From positions 1 through 64,000 of the forward strand of contig CAVOUB010000002.1 in assembly GCA_963699495.1 (NCBI GenBank): 64,000 bases of DNA, read 5' to 3'. The notes beneath the pieces are model-generated. The model saw only the letters and a program-made list of their open reading frames with translations, made no database searches and was not told the origin of the DNA. This DNA comes from JAIBJN01 sp963699495. GTDB taxonomy: Bacteria; Actinomycetota; Thermoleophilia; Gaiellales; Gaiellaceae. Both the position numbers and the translations under genes were made by a program. Shown piece after piece: positions 19,784-29,196 of the stretch (position 1 is the stretch's first letter; each line of letters starts with the position of its first letter).

Positions 19784-21619
19784 ATGGCCAAGCCTGTCGA
19801 GCAGCGCGATCGGGTCGTCATCCGCTTCGCAGGCGACTCCGGAGACGGGATGCAGCTGACCGGCGGGCGCTTCGCGAGCGAGACCGCGCTCCTCGGGAAC
19901 GACCTCTCGACCCTGCCGGACTTCCCGGCCGAGATCCGCGCTCCCGCCGGCTCGCTGCCGGGGGTCTCGGGCTTCCAGATCCACTTCTCCGATCACGACA
20001 TCCTCACGCCCGGAGACGCCCCGGACGTGCTCGTGGCCATGAACCCTGCGGCCCTGAAGACGAACCTGAAGGGCCTGCCGAACGGCGCGACGATCATCGT
20101 CAACACCGACGCGTTCAACGAGCGGAACCTGCAGAAGGCCGGCTACGAGACCAACCCGCTGGAGGACGGCTCCCTCGGCGAGTACCGCGTCCAGCCGGTG
20201 CCGCTCACGTCGCTCACGATCGAGGCGCTCAAAGAGTTCGACGTCTCCAAGCGTGAGGCCGAGCGCTCGAAGAACATGTTCGCGCTCGGGCTCATGTCCT
20301 GGCTCTACAGCCGCCCGACCGAGGGCACCGTCGAGTTCCTGGAGCGGAAGTTCGCGAAGGCGCCGGCGATCGCGCAGGCGAACGTGCGGGCCTTCCGGGC
20401 CGGCTATGCCTTCGGCGAGACGACCGAGGAGTTCGCGGTCCAGTACGAGGTCCGGCCGGCCAGGCTGAAGCCCGGCACCTACCGGAACGTGACCGGGAAC
20501 CAGGCGCTCGCGATGGGGCTCGTCGCTGCGAGCGTGCAGAGCGGGCTGCCGCTCTTCCTCGGCGCCTACCCGATCACGCCGGCCTCGGGAATCCTCGAAG
20601 AGCTCGCCCGGCACAAGAACTTCGGCGTGCGGACGTTCCAGGCCGAGGACGAGATCGCGGCCGTCGGCGCCGCGCTGGGCGCCTCGTTCGGCGGCGCGCT
20701 GGGCGTTTCGACGTCAAGCGGCCCCGGCGTCGTCCTCAAGGCCGAGACGGTAGGGCTCGCGGTCGCGCTCGAGCTCCCGCTCGTCATCCTCGACATCCAG
20801 CGCGCCGGCCCTTCCACCGGGATGCCGACGAAGCCGGAGCAGGCCGACCTGCTCATGGTCCTGTTCGGGCGGAACGCCGAGTCGCCGGTCCCGGTGCTCG
20901 CCGCCTCGACGCCGGGCCACTGTTTCGAGATGGCGATCGAGGCGGCGCGGATCGCGCTCGCCTACCGCACGCCCGTCTACCTCCTCTCCGACGCGTACCT
21001 CGCCAACGGCTCGGAGCCGTGGCTCGTCCCCGACGTCGCCGACCTCCCCGACATCTCGATCGAGTTCGCCACGGAGCCGAACGACGCCGACCGCTTCCTG
21101 CCCTACGTCCGCGACGACCGCACGCTCGCCCGTCAGTGGGCGCTTCCGGGAACGCCCGGCCTCGAGCACCGTATCGGCGGGCTCGAGAAGGAGGAGCGCA
21201 CGGGGAACATCTCCTACGAGGCCGACAACCACGACCTGATGGTGCGCCTCCGGGCGCAGAAGATCGCGGGGATCGCCGCCGACATCCCGGAGCTGACGGT
21301 CGACCACCAGGAGGGTGCGAACCTGCTCGTGCTCGGGTGGGGCGGGACGCAGGGGCCCATCGCGGCCGGCGTTCGCCGTGCCCGCGACCAGGGCGCCGCA
21401 GTCGCGCAGGCGCACCTGGCCTACCTCAACCCGTTCCCGCGCAACCTCGGCGACATCCTCCGCTCCTACGACCGAGTGCTCGTCCCCGAGATGAACCTGG
21501 GGCAGCTGCTGAAGCTCGTCCGGGCCGAGTACCTCGTGGACGCGGTCGGCTACAACCGCGTCCGCGGCGTCCCGTTCACCTCGACCGAGATCGCCGACGC
21601 GATCGGGCAGCTGGCATGA
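19784..21619 (+). CDS. korA: 2-oxoacid:ferredoxin oxidoreductase, fused gamma-alpha subunit
   Basis: With KorB this enzyme interconverts 2-oxoglutarate (or another 2-oxoacid) and its acyl-CoA with ferredoxin as electron carrier. The first ~190 residues are the gamma domain (RFAGDSGDGMQLTGGRFA); the alpha part begins near residue 225 (GNQALAMGLVAASVQSGL, AYPITPASGILEELARH) and carries TSSGPGVVLKAE and QRAGPSTGMPTKPEQ. At 611 residues it matches the KorA type common in actinobacteria. The gene is intact, and its stop overlaps the korB ATG. The exact 2-oxoacid is inferred from family size and fusion. Confidence 0.88.
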   Translation: MAKPVEQRDRVVIRFAGDSGDGMQLTGGRFASETALLGNDLSTLPDFPAEIRAPAGSLPGVSGFQIHFSDHDILTPGDAPDVLVAMNPAALKTNLKGLPNGATIIVNTDAFNERNLQKAGYETNPLEDGSLGEYRVQPVPLTSLTIEALKEFDVSKREAERSKNMFALGLMSWLYSRPTEGTVEFLERKFAKAPAIAQANVRAFRAGYAFGETTEEFAVQYEVRPARLKPGTYRNVTGNQALAMGLVAASVQSGLPLFLGAYPITPASGILEELARHKNFGVRTFQAEDEIAAVGAALGASFGGALGVSTSSGPGVVLKAETVGLAVALELPLVILDIQRAGPSTGMPTKPEQADLLMVLFGRNAESPVPVLAASTPGHCFEMAIEAARIALAYRTPVYLLSDAYLANGSEPWLVPDVADLPDISIEFATEPNDADRFLPYVRDDRTLARQWALPGTPGLEHRIGGLEKEERTGNISYEADNHDLMVRLRAQKIAGIAADIPELTVDHQEGANLLVLGWGGTQGPIAAGVRRARDQGAAVAQAHLAYLNPFPRNLGDILRSYDRVLVPEMNLGQLLKLVRAEYLVDAVGYNRVRGVPFTSTEIADAIGQLA

Positions 21620-22624
21620 CCGAGCTACCCGTCCTCAGCGCGAAGGACTTCAAGTCGGACCAGGAGGTCCGGTGGTGCCCCGGCTGCGGCGACTACGCAA
21701 TCCTCGCGGCGATGCAGGGCTTGCTCCCCGACCTCGGGGTTCCGCGCGAGCGGCTCGTCTTCATCTCCGGGATCGGCTGCGCCGCACGCTTCCCGTACTA
21801 CGTGAACGCGTACGGCCTGCACTCGATTCACGGCCGCGCCGCCGCGATCGCGACCGGTCTCGCCGCCTCGCGGCCCGACCTCTCGGTCTGGGTCGTGTCC
21901 GGCGACGGCGACGCGCTCTCGATCGGCGGCAACCACTTCCTGCACGCCTTGCGCCGCAACGTGAACATCACGATCCTCCTCTTCAACAACCAGGTCTACG
22001 GGCTGACGAAGGGGCAGTACTCGCCGACGAGCCCGCTCGGCCAGGTGACCGGGCCGACTCCGATGGGCTCCATCGACTGGCCCCTGAACCCCGTCTCGGT
22101 CGCGCTGGGCGCGGAGGCGATCGTTCGTCGCCCGCTCGATCGACACCGACCGGGCGCATCTCACGGAGACCCTCCGCGCGGCGAGCGCGCACAGGGGCGC
22201 AGCCTTCGTCGAGATCCTCCAGAACTGCAACGTCTACAACGACGGGGCCTTCGACCACGTGCGCGACGAGAAGGACAACCGCATCGTCCTCGAGCACGGG
22301 GCGCCGATCCGCTTCGGTGCCGAGCGCGAGCAGGGCGTCCGGCTCCGCCCGGACGGCTCCGTCGAGATCGTCGACGTCGCCGACGTGGGCGAGGACGCGC
22401 TGCTCGTCCACGACGCCCACGGCGACGGCGCGGCGACCGCATTCGCGCTCGGACGGCTCGGCTACCCGGTCCCGGGCCCCCTCCCGGTCGGCGTCTTCCG
22501 GGACGTCGAGCGCCCCGTGTACGACGAGCTCATGGCGGCCCAGCTCGAGGACGCGCGGGAGGCCAAGGGCGAGGGGGATCTCGACGCCCTGCTCCACGCC
22601 GGCGACACCTGGCAGATTCTCTAA
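21616..22624 (+). CDS. korB: 2-oxoacid:ferredoxin oxidoreductase beta subunit, with one frameshift
   Basis: Thiamine diphosphate-binding partner of KorA. The cysteine motif RWCPGCGDYAIL and the TPP/Mg motif VVSGDGDALSIGGNH are present, followed by NNQVYGLTKGQYSPTS. An extra T near 22122 breaks the frame after LGAEA; removal continues as TFVARSIDTDRAHL and the conserved EILQNCNVYNDGAF. Repaired length is 335 residues. It lacks a ferredoxin domain, as usual for KorB, and overlaps korA by four bases. Confidence 0.87.
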
Positions 22625-22660
22625 CGTTCGGCGCGCTTTCGCTTGCAGCCGCCGGGCCAC

Positions 22661-22675
22661 TATGATCGGCCCGCC
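22661..22675 (+). promoter_or_regulatory. -10 box for a leaderless start
   Basis: TATGAT at 22661-22666 is a near-consensus -10 element ending nine bases before the GTG at 22676. No Shine-Dalgarno lies between, which suggests a leaderless transcript for the transpeptidase gene. Confidence 0.45.
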
Positions 22676-23392
22676 GTGGAAGTCCGGGCACCGACGCTGA
22701 CGCCGGTTCGGGTCGTGGCGGCCCTTGCCGCCGTCACCGTGCTCGTTCTCGCCCTGGCTTCGCCTGCGGCAGCCCAGACGTCGTCGGCGCAGGCCGAGGC
22801 GTCGGCAGCGACGGCTCTGTCCGCTCGGGCCGGCCTGGGCCTCCGCGGCGTCCGGGCGGTGCAGCGGAGGCTCGCCCAGCTCGGGTATCTCCCGCTCAGA
22901 GGGGTCGACGGCATCTACGGCGTGCAGACGAGGGGAGCCGTGGTCGCCTTCCAGAAGTGGGAGCTGCTTCCCCGCGACGGCATCGCCGGGCCCGTGACGA
23001 GGGGAGTGCTCGCGCACGCAAGGCGGCCGGCGCCGTTCACGAGGGCCAGGGGCACCTGGGTCGAGATCCTGCTCGACCGCCAGGTCCTGCTCCTCGTGCG
23101 GGACGGGTGGGTGGCGAGGATCAGCCACGTCTCCACGGGCCGGCGCGGCTTCGTCACGCCGCCGGGCGACTACATTGTCCAGCGCAAGAAGCGGCGCGCG
23201 TGGTCGACCGACTACAAGGTCTGGCTCCCGTGGGCGAGCTACTTCGTCCGCGGGATCGCCGTCCACCAGTCGAGGAGCGTTCCCGTCCGGCCGGCCTCGC
23301 ACGGGTGTGTGCGCGTGTCCCGCTACGAGGCCGAATGGCTCTTCAGGCGGATGCCGGTCGGAATGCCGGTCCGGGTCCTCGCGCGCACTTGA
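22676..23392 (+). CDS. L,D-transpeptidase with peptidoglycan-binding domain
   Basis: A 238-residue secreted cell-wall enzyme that makes 3-3 cross-links or anchors proteins. A signal peptide (VVAALAAVTVLVLALASPAAA) ends near residue 35. Residues ~55-115 form a PG_binding_1 domain (VRAVQRRLAQLGYLPL, GIYGVQTRGAVVAFQ). The YkuD domain follows, with catalytic Cys211 in SHGCVRV and upstream His in AVHQSR. The usual HGxx arginine after Cys is replaced by Val-Arg, a common variant. The GTG start follows a -10 box by nine bases. Confidence 0.85.
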   Translation: MEVRAPTLTPVRVVAALAAVTVLVLALASPAAAQTSSAQAEASAATALSARAGLGLRGVRAVQRRLAQLGYLPLRGVDGIYGVQTRGAVVAFQKWELLPRDGIAGPVTRGVLAHARRPAPFTRARGTWVEILLDRQVLLLVRDGWVARISHVSTGRRGFVTPPGDYIVQRKKRRAWSTDYKVWLPWASYFVRGIAVHQSRSVPVRPASHGCVRVSRYEAEWLFRRMPVGMPVRVLART

Positions 23393-23410
23393 CCTGGGAG
23401 CTGCGACTCG

Positions 23411-25397
23411 TCACGCCGGCGCGAGAGCGAGCCTGTTCAGGTGGAGGCCCTCCGGCGGCGAGGTGGAGAGAAGCGTCGGCACCTCCAGCACGATTGCGTG
23501 CCAGCCCTCGCCGACGAGCTCCGCTTCGAGGGTGACGGGCTCGGAGACGACGGTCCTGTCGACCTTGGCGCCGTCGACCCACAGGCTCGCGGGTGTCTCC
23601 GAGCTCGCGCTGACGGTCAGCCGGAGCGTCCCGGACCCGTAGACCCAGAAGGGGCCCTGCCGCTCGTCCATCACGCGCCCGTCCCAGCCCTCGCAGAAGA
23701 GAGGTTGGTCGCGATCCGGCTCGGGGACGGGGGCTTCGAGGTCGCCGCCGCCCGCTCGGGCGAACAGCGTCACCTGCCCGTCCCGCGCCACCGGCGAGAA
23801 CCTGTGCTCGACGAGGCCCTGCCACCCGAACCATGCACCCGGGACCTCGCCCTGCGCGTACATCCCCTCGTGGAAGGTCACGTACCGGATCCCGATGTCG
23901 ATCAGCGTCTCCTCGTCGCCGGGGAGCCAGACCCCGCACGAGAGGCGGTTGCGGAGGAAGTAGAAGTCGTACGCCGACCGCGGCACGAGCGTGGAGTAGC
24001 CGCCCGGCCGCTCCCGGGGGGCCTGGAGCTGGTAGTAGTCGTAGACGCTCCCGTAGTGGATGCCGGGCTCGAACAGCGGGAGCTCGAGGACGCGTCCCTC
24101 CGGCTCGTCGCGCAGCGCGGCGTAGGCCTTGTTCCCGGGATCGCCGGCAGACGCGGCCAGTGGGAAGACGAGCAGGTCCGCGGCGACGAGGGCGAGGAGA
24201 GCCGCAGTCACCGCGGTCGCCCGGCGGCCCGAGACCGCGAGGATGCGGGCGACCGCGGCGGCGGCGAGCGCCGCGAGCGCGAGGTCGGTGATCGGCATCA
24301 GCCTCCCGGGCACCCGCGGGAACTGCAGCGGCGGGAAGACGTCCCAGAGCCATTCGTAGAGCGGGAGGTTCGTCCCGAGCGCGAGCGCGGCCGGGACGAG
24401 CGCGGCCGCAGAGAGGACGACGGCGAGGGCACGCTGCCGGTTTTGCCAGAGGACGACCGTGCCGAACGCCGCGAGCAGCGGCAGGAGCCAGCCGACGTAG
24501 ACGTAGTGCTCCGGCTCGCTCGGGCGCCAGCGCCTCACGAGGTCGATCCAGCCGGCCGAGAACTCGCCGACCTCCTGCAGTGACCGGCCTTCGCTCTCAG
24601 CCGAGTCGCGCACGATTGTCAGGTGGATCGCCAGCCCTGCTCCCACCGCCGCGACGAGCCCCGCACCGGCCCATGCTGCAGCCACCGGCGCGGCTCGGAT
24701 TGCCACGTAGACGGCCACGAACGGGATCACTCCGAGGGCCAGGTGCAGCTGGCCGGAGAGCGGGATCGACACGAGCGACGCAGCGGCAAGGGCGCCCCAG
24801 GCGTGAGCCGCCGGGCCTCGCTCTGCCGTCCGGGAGCGCTCGTAGGAGAGAAGGGCGAGCGGCAGGAGCACGGCGATCCAGCCGAGCAGGTGCGTGCCGC
24901 TCTGGCTCAGCCGGTATGGGGCGATCGCGAACGCCAGGCCGCCGACGGCCGCTGCGGCGGGCGGGAGCGCGAGTGCCCGGAGCCAGCCGTACGTCAGGAG
25001 CCCGGCGGCGGCGATCGTCCCGAGCAGGAGGCATGTTCCAGGCAACCGCGGGGCCGAACATCACGTCGAGCGGCCAGAACGCGAAGCCGAACGGCCACCC
25101 GGCCAGGACCACCTGCGGGTCGACCAGCGGCTGGAAGCTGTACGGGTCGATCCACGGCGCCGCGCCGCCCCCGAGCTGATGGCCGACGAGCCAGAAGCGG
25201 TAGACCGCCTGCAGGTGGTCGCCCGCGACGGGCTCCCCGTAGCCGTCTCCACCGTTCGCGATGAAGTCGCTTCCGAAAGACAGGCTCGCCGGCAGAGTGG
25301 CGACGACGGCGGCGAGGACGTAGAGCGCTACGAGAGCGAGCGGGCGGCTTCGACGAGCATGTCGAAGTCGGATACCTCGGACGCGCCGTACCGCCAT
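23411..25397 (-). CDS. Large polytopic membrane protein with soluble C-terminal domain, one frameshift
   Basis: A 661-residue protein after removing one extra base near 25032. The N-terminal two-thirds has about twelve helices in the style of GT-C glycosyltransferases or YfhO-type membrane proteins, including DFIANGGDGYGEPVAGDHLQ in the first outer loop, where catalytic acids of GT-C enzymes usually sit. The last ~230 residues are soluble and end in a beta-rich region (LRLTVSASSETPASLWVDG). It may transfer a sugar from a lipid carrier, but no family signature settles this. The ATG at 25397 overlaps the upstream peroxiredoxin-like gene by 70 bases. Confidence 0.6.
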
Positions 25398-25789
25398 GCG
25401 CCGCGGATGATGCCCGTTCCGTCCACGACGAAGGCGGCCCTGCGCGCGACGTCGGGCAGCCCGCGGAACTCCTGGACGATGTCCAGAGCGCGCACCGCCT
25501 CGCCCGTCCAGTCGGAGAGCAGGGGCACGTCGACGTCCAGAGCCTGCTGCCATGCGACGTGCGACCAGGGGCTGTCACGGGAGATCCCGTACGGAGCCAC
25601 ACCCGTCTCGAGCAGCTCGGCGCGGCGCGCGTTCAGCTCCGAGAGCTCGTTCGTGCACGTGCTCGACCAGTCGAAGAGGTACGAGAGGAGCAGGTACGGC
25701 GACTCGCCCGCCAGCTCGCGCAGCCCGACGGTCTCCGACGTCGACCGCCAGACCTGGACGTCGGGGATCGAGTCGCCGACCCCGATCAC
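25328..25789 (-). CDS. Peroxiredoxin/AhpC-TSA-like protein
   Basis: 153 residues from GTG 25789. The thioredoxin-like fold is visible: GDSIPDVQVWRSTSETVGL at the N-terminus, then LFDWSSTCTNELSELNARRAEL with a single peroxidatic-type Cys in a Ser-Ser-Thr-Cys context, YGISRDSPWSHVAW and AFVVDGTGIIRGAWRYG. The first half of the normal PxxxxTxxC motif is altered, so peroxidase activity is probable but not certain. Its start overlaps the stop of the carboxylate-amine ligase (GTGA), so the two are likely co-translated, and its end lies inside the next gene. Confidence 0.65.
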   Translation of the reverse strand: MIGVGDSIPDVQVWRSTSETVGLRELAGESPYLLLSYLFDWSSTCTNELSELNARRAELLETGVAPYGISRDSPWSHVAWQQALDVDVPLLSDWTGEAVRALDIVQEFRGLPDVARRAAFVVDGTGIIRGAWRYGASEVSDFDMLVEAARSLS

Positions 25790-26985
25790 GCGGTCACCGT
25801 CGCGCCGGCCTCGGTCGCGTCGGCGATCTCCCGCGTCACCTCGAGGATGTCCCGGTTGGCGTTGAAGATCCGCAGCTGGCGGTCCGCACCGTTGCCGCGG
25901 GCGAGGATCTCGCGGATGCCCTCGAGCTCCCGGTCCGAGCCGAGCTCGCGCGCGTGCGGCTCGATGTCGCGGAGGGCCCTCCGGATGAGCTGCGCGACGG
26001 GGACACGGTTCCGGCGGCCCGTTGCGAGGTCCATGACCGGCGCTTCGAGGCCGTAGCGCGCGCCGAGCCACTTGTTCTCGGTGACGAGGATGCGGTGGTA
26101 GCTCGGCAGCTCCTTCCCCGCGTCGTAGAGCTCGGAGTAGTGCTTCACGAGCCCCTGGACGTAGGCCGTGATCGCGACTGTCTCCTCGACCCGCGTGACG
26201 GCGTCCATCACCCGAACCTCGATCGTCCCGAAGCGCGGGTGGGGGCGGATGTCCCACCAGATGTGGGTGTAGTCCGCGATGCAGCCCGTCTTCTCGAGCT
26301 GGCCCACCACTTCCGCGTAGTCGTCATAGCCGCTGAAGCGCGGCGGTGGGCCTGAGCGGGGGAACGCAGCGAAGACCATCTGGCGGCTCGAGGAGAGGCC
26401 GGTCGGCTCTCCTCGCCAGAAGGGCGAGCTCGCGGAGAGCGCCAGCAGCTCGTTCAGGTGCACGAGGAGGGCGCTGATCACGTGGACGGCCTTGTCGGCG
26501 TCGTCCACGGCGACGTGGATGTGGCAGCCGAAGATCAGCTCACGGCGGGCCACGTACTGGAGCTGGTCGACGAGGTTCCGGTAGCGGTCGCGCGCGGTGA
26601 TCCGCTGGCGTTCGAAGAGGCTGAACGGGTGCGTTCCGGCCGAGCCGACGCGAAGGTTGTGGCCGTGGGCCGCCTGGGTCACATGGGCGCGCAGGCGGCG
26701 GAGCTCGCGGTCGACGTCCCCGGTCGTCTTGCAGACCGGCGTGGAGATCTCCAGCACCGACTGCATCAGCTCGGGGCTGACCCGCTCGTCGAACTCGCCG
26801 TCCATCGCCGACGTCAGGACGGTGTCGACGTGCTGGACCAGGTCGAAGGTCTCCGGGTCGAGGAGCATGTACTCCTCTTCGACTCCGAGCGTGAAGGGCT
26901 CCGACGAGCCGAAGCGGTGCTCCAGCACGCTTCCTCCCTCGGCGAAACCCTTGCCGGTGATCGACGCGGGGTAGATCTGCTTCAT
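25786..26985 (-). CDS. Carboxylate-amine ligase, glutamate-cysteine ligase family 2 (YbdK type)
   Basis: 399 residues from ATG 26985. Family landmarks: EPFTLGVEEEYMLLDPET near residue 28, FGCHIHVAV with metal-binding residues, FWDIRPHPRFGTIEVRVMDAVT-like element (WWDIRPHPRFGTIEVRV), and ENKWLGARYGLEAPVMD. YbdK proteins have weak gamma-glutamyl-cysteine ligase activity; their true substrate is often unknown. The downstream overlapping peroxiredoxin-like gene fits a role in thiol protection. Upstream frame opens to 27096, but the added residues are low-complexity. Confidence 0.8.
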   Translation of the reverse strand: MKQIYPASITGKGFAEGGSVLEHRFGSSEPFTLGVEEEYMLLDPETFDLVQHVDTVLTSAMDGEFDERVSPELMQSVLEISTPVCKTTGDVDRELRRLRAHVTQAAHGHNLRVGSAGTHPFSLFERQRITARDRYRNLVDQLQYVARRELIFGCHIHVAVDDADKAVHVISALLVHLNELLALSASSPFWRGEPTGLSSSRQMVFAAFPRSGPPPRFSGYDDYAEVVGQLEKTGCIADYTHIWWDIRPHPRFGTIEVRVMDAVTRVEETVAITAYVQGLVKHYSELYDAGKELPSYHRILVTENKWLGARYGLEAPVMDLATGRRNRVPVAQLIRRALRDIEPHARELGSDRELEGIREILARGNGADRQLRIFNANRDILEVTREIADATEAGATVTA

Positions 26986-27081
26986 CGGAGGCACGAACTC
27001 TACTCGGCGACGCCGGGGAAGAAGACAGGCCCGCCGCCCGTCTCGTGGGGGACCGCTCGACGGGATCCGGAAGGAGGACGA

Positions 27082-27216
27082 ATGCGGCGCAGGCACAGAG
27101 CAAGGGTTCTCAGGCGGCTCGTGCTCGGGCCCGTCGCGCTCGTCCTCTTCCAGCTCCCGCTGCAGCGACTCCGGGCTCCCGGCGTGCGGCGCCTCGTGCC
27201 GGCGGCGGCCCGGTGA
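27082..27216 (+). CDS. Small basic membrane peptide
   Basis: A 44-residue reading frame with eight of its first thirteen residues Arg/His, then a hydrophobic stretch (LVLGPVALVLFQLPL) and a basic tail. I accept it because AAGGAGG sits at ideal spacing before the ATG at 27082, one of the clearest ribosome sites in the window. No family is recognised. The gene runs divergently from the carboxylate-amine ligase. Confidence 0.4.
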   Translation: MRRRHRARVLRRLVLGPVALVLFQLPLQRLRAPGVRRLVPAAAR

Positions 27217-27304
27217 CGGTCGTCGCCGTAGCCCGGGGCGTCGGTCCGACGCAGACGCCGGCTGGCGCGGGCGGCGCTCTCAGGCTTGCGCCGCTCGCGG
27301 CCTG

Positions 27305-27325
27305 AGCCGCGCGTTCGGCGCGGCT
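27305..27325 (+). terminator. Perfect hairpin, possible terminator
   Basis: AGCCGCGC (27305-27312) pairs perfectly with GCGCGGCT (27318-27325) around a five-base loop. There is no T-run, so it may act together with the next hairpin or on the opposite strand. Confidence 0.4.
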
Positions 27326-27336
27326 TCTGAGCGGCG

Positions 27337-27364
27337 GCGGGCCCTCCGGGGCCCGCCTGCTCTT
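27337..27364 (+). terminator. Rho-independent terminator candidate
   Basis: GCGGGCCC (27337-27344) and GGGCCCGC (27349-27356) form a perfect stem closed by a TCCG tetraloop. The following bases, tgctcttt, are only moderately T-rich. It lies between the small basic peptide gene and the DUF192 lipoprotein. Confidence 0.5.
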
Positions 27365-27379
27365 TGCGAGGATGGCGAG

Positions 27380-27919
27380 GTGCAGCGCCTCGCCCTCCTC
27401 GCCTGCGTTCTCCTCCTCGCGGCCTGCGGCGGAGGTGACGACGAGTCGGCGCCGCCGACGACGACGGTCTCCGCTTCAGGCCTGACGGCCACCGAGGAGG
27501 CTCCGCCGACCAGCACCGAGGAGTCCGCCACGACGCAGGAGGCGACCGGGCCCGTCGTGCTGATCGAGACCGCCGCCGGCGAGGTCGAGGTTCCGGTCGA
27601 GGTCGCCGACACCCAGCCCGAGCGCGAGGTCGGGCTGATGGGCCGCGAGTCCCTCCCCGTGGACGCCGGGATGCTCTTTCTCTTCGACGAGGACAGCCTC
27701 GGGGGCTTCTGGATGAAGGACACGCTCATCCCGCTCTCGATTGCGTTCGCCGACGCGGAGGGGACGATCGTCAGCATCCTCGACATGGATCCGTGCGAGG
27801 CCGACCCGTGCGAGATCTACGACCCGGGCGTGGCCTACAGGAGCGCGCTCGAGGTGAACCAGGGCGCGTTCGACGACTGGGGCGTCCAGGTCGGCGACCG
27901 GCTCACTCTGGGGTCGTGA
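27380..27919 (+). CDS. DUF192-domain lipoprotein
   Basis: 179 residues. A lipoprotein signal (LALLACVLLLAAC) places the lipidated Cys at about residue 16, followed by a low-complexity Thr/Ser/Glu linker to about residue 55. The DUF192 domain then has EVEVPVEVADTQPEREVGLM, MLFLFDEDS and FWMKDTLIPLSIAFAD, which is diagnostic. DUF192 proteins are small exported beta-rich proteins of unknown function. The end overlaps the convergent RidA gene by 17 bases. Confidence 0.83.
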   Translation: MQRLALLACVLLLAACGGGDDESAPPTTTVSASGLTATEEAPPTSTEESATTQEATGPVVLIETAAGEVEVPVEVADTQPEREVGLMGRESLPVDAGMLFLFDEDSLGGFWMKDTLIPLSIAFADAEGTIVSILDMDPCEADPCEIYDPGVAYRSALEVNQGAFDDWGVQVGDRLTLGS

Positions 27920-28295
27920 CGACCGCCTCCGCCTCGATCTCCAGCAGCCAGCGGGGATCGAGGAGCGCGGCTACGACGACGGTCGTGTTGGCCGGCCGGA
28001 CCTCGGAGAAGGCCTCGCCGTGCGCCTTGGCGAACCCGTCGAAAGCGGCGGCTTCGGTCAGGTAGACGCGGGTGCGGACCACGTCCTCGAGCGAGGCGCC
28101 CGCCTCCTTCAGGGCGTTGCCGACGATCTCGATGCAGCGCCGCGCCTGGCCGTACGCGTCGGGGGGCGGATCGGAGCCGTCCGCCATGATCGGGGCGGAG
28201 CCGGCGACGAAGACCCTGTCGCCGACGCGGACTGCGCGCGAGTAGCCGACGACCGGCTCGTACGGAGACCCAGAGGAGACGATCCGGCGCTCCAC
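27903..28295 (-). CDS. RidA/YjgF-family protein
   Basis: 130 residues from GTG 28295. RidA proteins hydrolyse reactive enamine/imine intermediates of amino acid metabolism. The family pattern is visible in YSRAVRVGDRVFVAGSAPI, ARRCIEIVGNALKEAGASLEDVVRTRVYLTE and HGEAFSEVRPANTTVVVAALLDPRWLLEIEAEA, with the conserved Arg before the active-site pocket. The start lies only nine bases from that of the divergent hydrolase gene, so at least one promoter must lie inside the opposite gene. Confidence 0.8.
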   Translation of the reverse strand: MERRIVSSGSPYEPVVGYSRAVRVGDRVFVAGSAPIMADGSDPPPDAYGQARRCIEIVGNALKEAGASLEDVVRTRVYLTEAAAFDGFAKAHGEAFSEVRPANTTVVVAALLDPRWLLEIEAEAVVTTPE

Positions 28296-28304
28296 CCCAC
28301 TAGT

Positions 28305-29132
28305 GTGCCGACCGTGGAGGCGCTCGAGCAAATCGACTCTTGGCCTGCGCAGACGGCTGCGGTCGCAGTCGTCACCGGCGAAGGCGTGGTGGCGGAGCGC
28401 GGCCCCGCCGGCGTCGTCCTCCGCTGGGCGTCCGTGACGAAGCTCTTCACCGCCTACGCCGCGCTGGTCGCGGCGGAAGAGGGCGTCCTCGACCTCGACG
28501 AGCCCGCCGGTCCTCGCGGGTCGACCGTGCGGCACCTCCTCGCTCACGCGTCGGGGCTCCCCTTCGAGGGCTCCGCCCCGATTGCGCGGCCGGGCGAGCG
28601 GCGCATCTACTCGAACTCCGGGTTCGACTTGCTCGGCGAGCGGCTCGCCGAGCGTGCCGAGATGCCCTTCGGGGCCTACCTGCAGGCTTCGGTCTTCGAC
28701 CCGCTCGCGCTCGCGGGCGCCGAGCTGCGGGGACGACCTTCAGAGGGGATCTGGGGCACGCTGGCCGAGCTGGCCGCCTTCGGGCGCGAGCTGCTCGCGC
28801 CCACGCTCGTCGCCTCCGAAACGCTCGCCGAGGCCACGGAGGTCGCCTTTCCAGGCTTGGTCGGGATCCTCCCCGGCCTCGGCCGCCAGGAACCGAACGA
28901 CTGGGGCCTAGGCTTCGAGCTGAAGGACGCGAAGCGCCCGCACTGGACGGGCTCGGCGAACTCGCCGCGGACGTTCGGCCATTTCGGCGGCGCAGGCACG
29001 TTCCTGTGGGTCGACCCCGTCGCCGGCGTCGCCTGCGCCTGCCTCACCGACCTGGAGTTCGCCGAGTGGGCGCTCGCGGCCTGGCCGCCCCTCGCGGACG
29101 CGATCCTCGCCGAGCGCGCTCCCGGCGCCTAA
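28305..29132 (+). CDS. Beta-lactamase-family serine hydrolase
   Basis: About 275 residues, start GTG 28305 or GTG 28314. The SxxK motif is SVTK (within LRWASVTKLFTAYAALVAAE), the second motif is YSNSGF, and HFGGAGTFLWVDP stands at the position of the third, KTG-like motif. Length is shorter than most class C-like hydrolases (about 350-400), and there is no signal peptide, so it probably acts in the cytoplasm on an ester or amide substrate rather than on cell-wall peptides. Confidence 0.75.
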   Translation: MPTVEALEQIDSWPAQTAAVAVVTGEGVVAERGPAGVVLRWASVTKLFTAYAALVAAEEGVLDLDEPAGPRGSTVRHLLAHASGLPFEGSAPIARPGERRIYSNSGFDLLGERLAERAEMPFGAYLQASVFDPLALAGAELRGRPSEGIWGTLAELAAFGRELLAPTLVASETLAEATEVAFPGLVGILPGLGRQEPNDWGLGFELKDAKRPHWTGSANSPRTFGHFGGAGTFLWVDPVAGVACACLTDLEFAEWALAAWPPLADAILAERAPGA

Positions 29133-29196
29133 ACGTCCACAGGCTCCGGTGGACGCCTCGCTGGCGTGGTTGAGCCAAAGCCTGTCTCCAGCGGCC

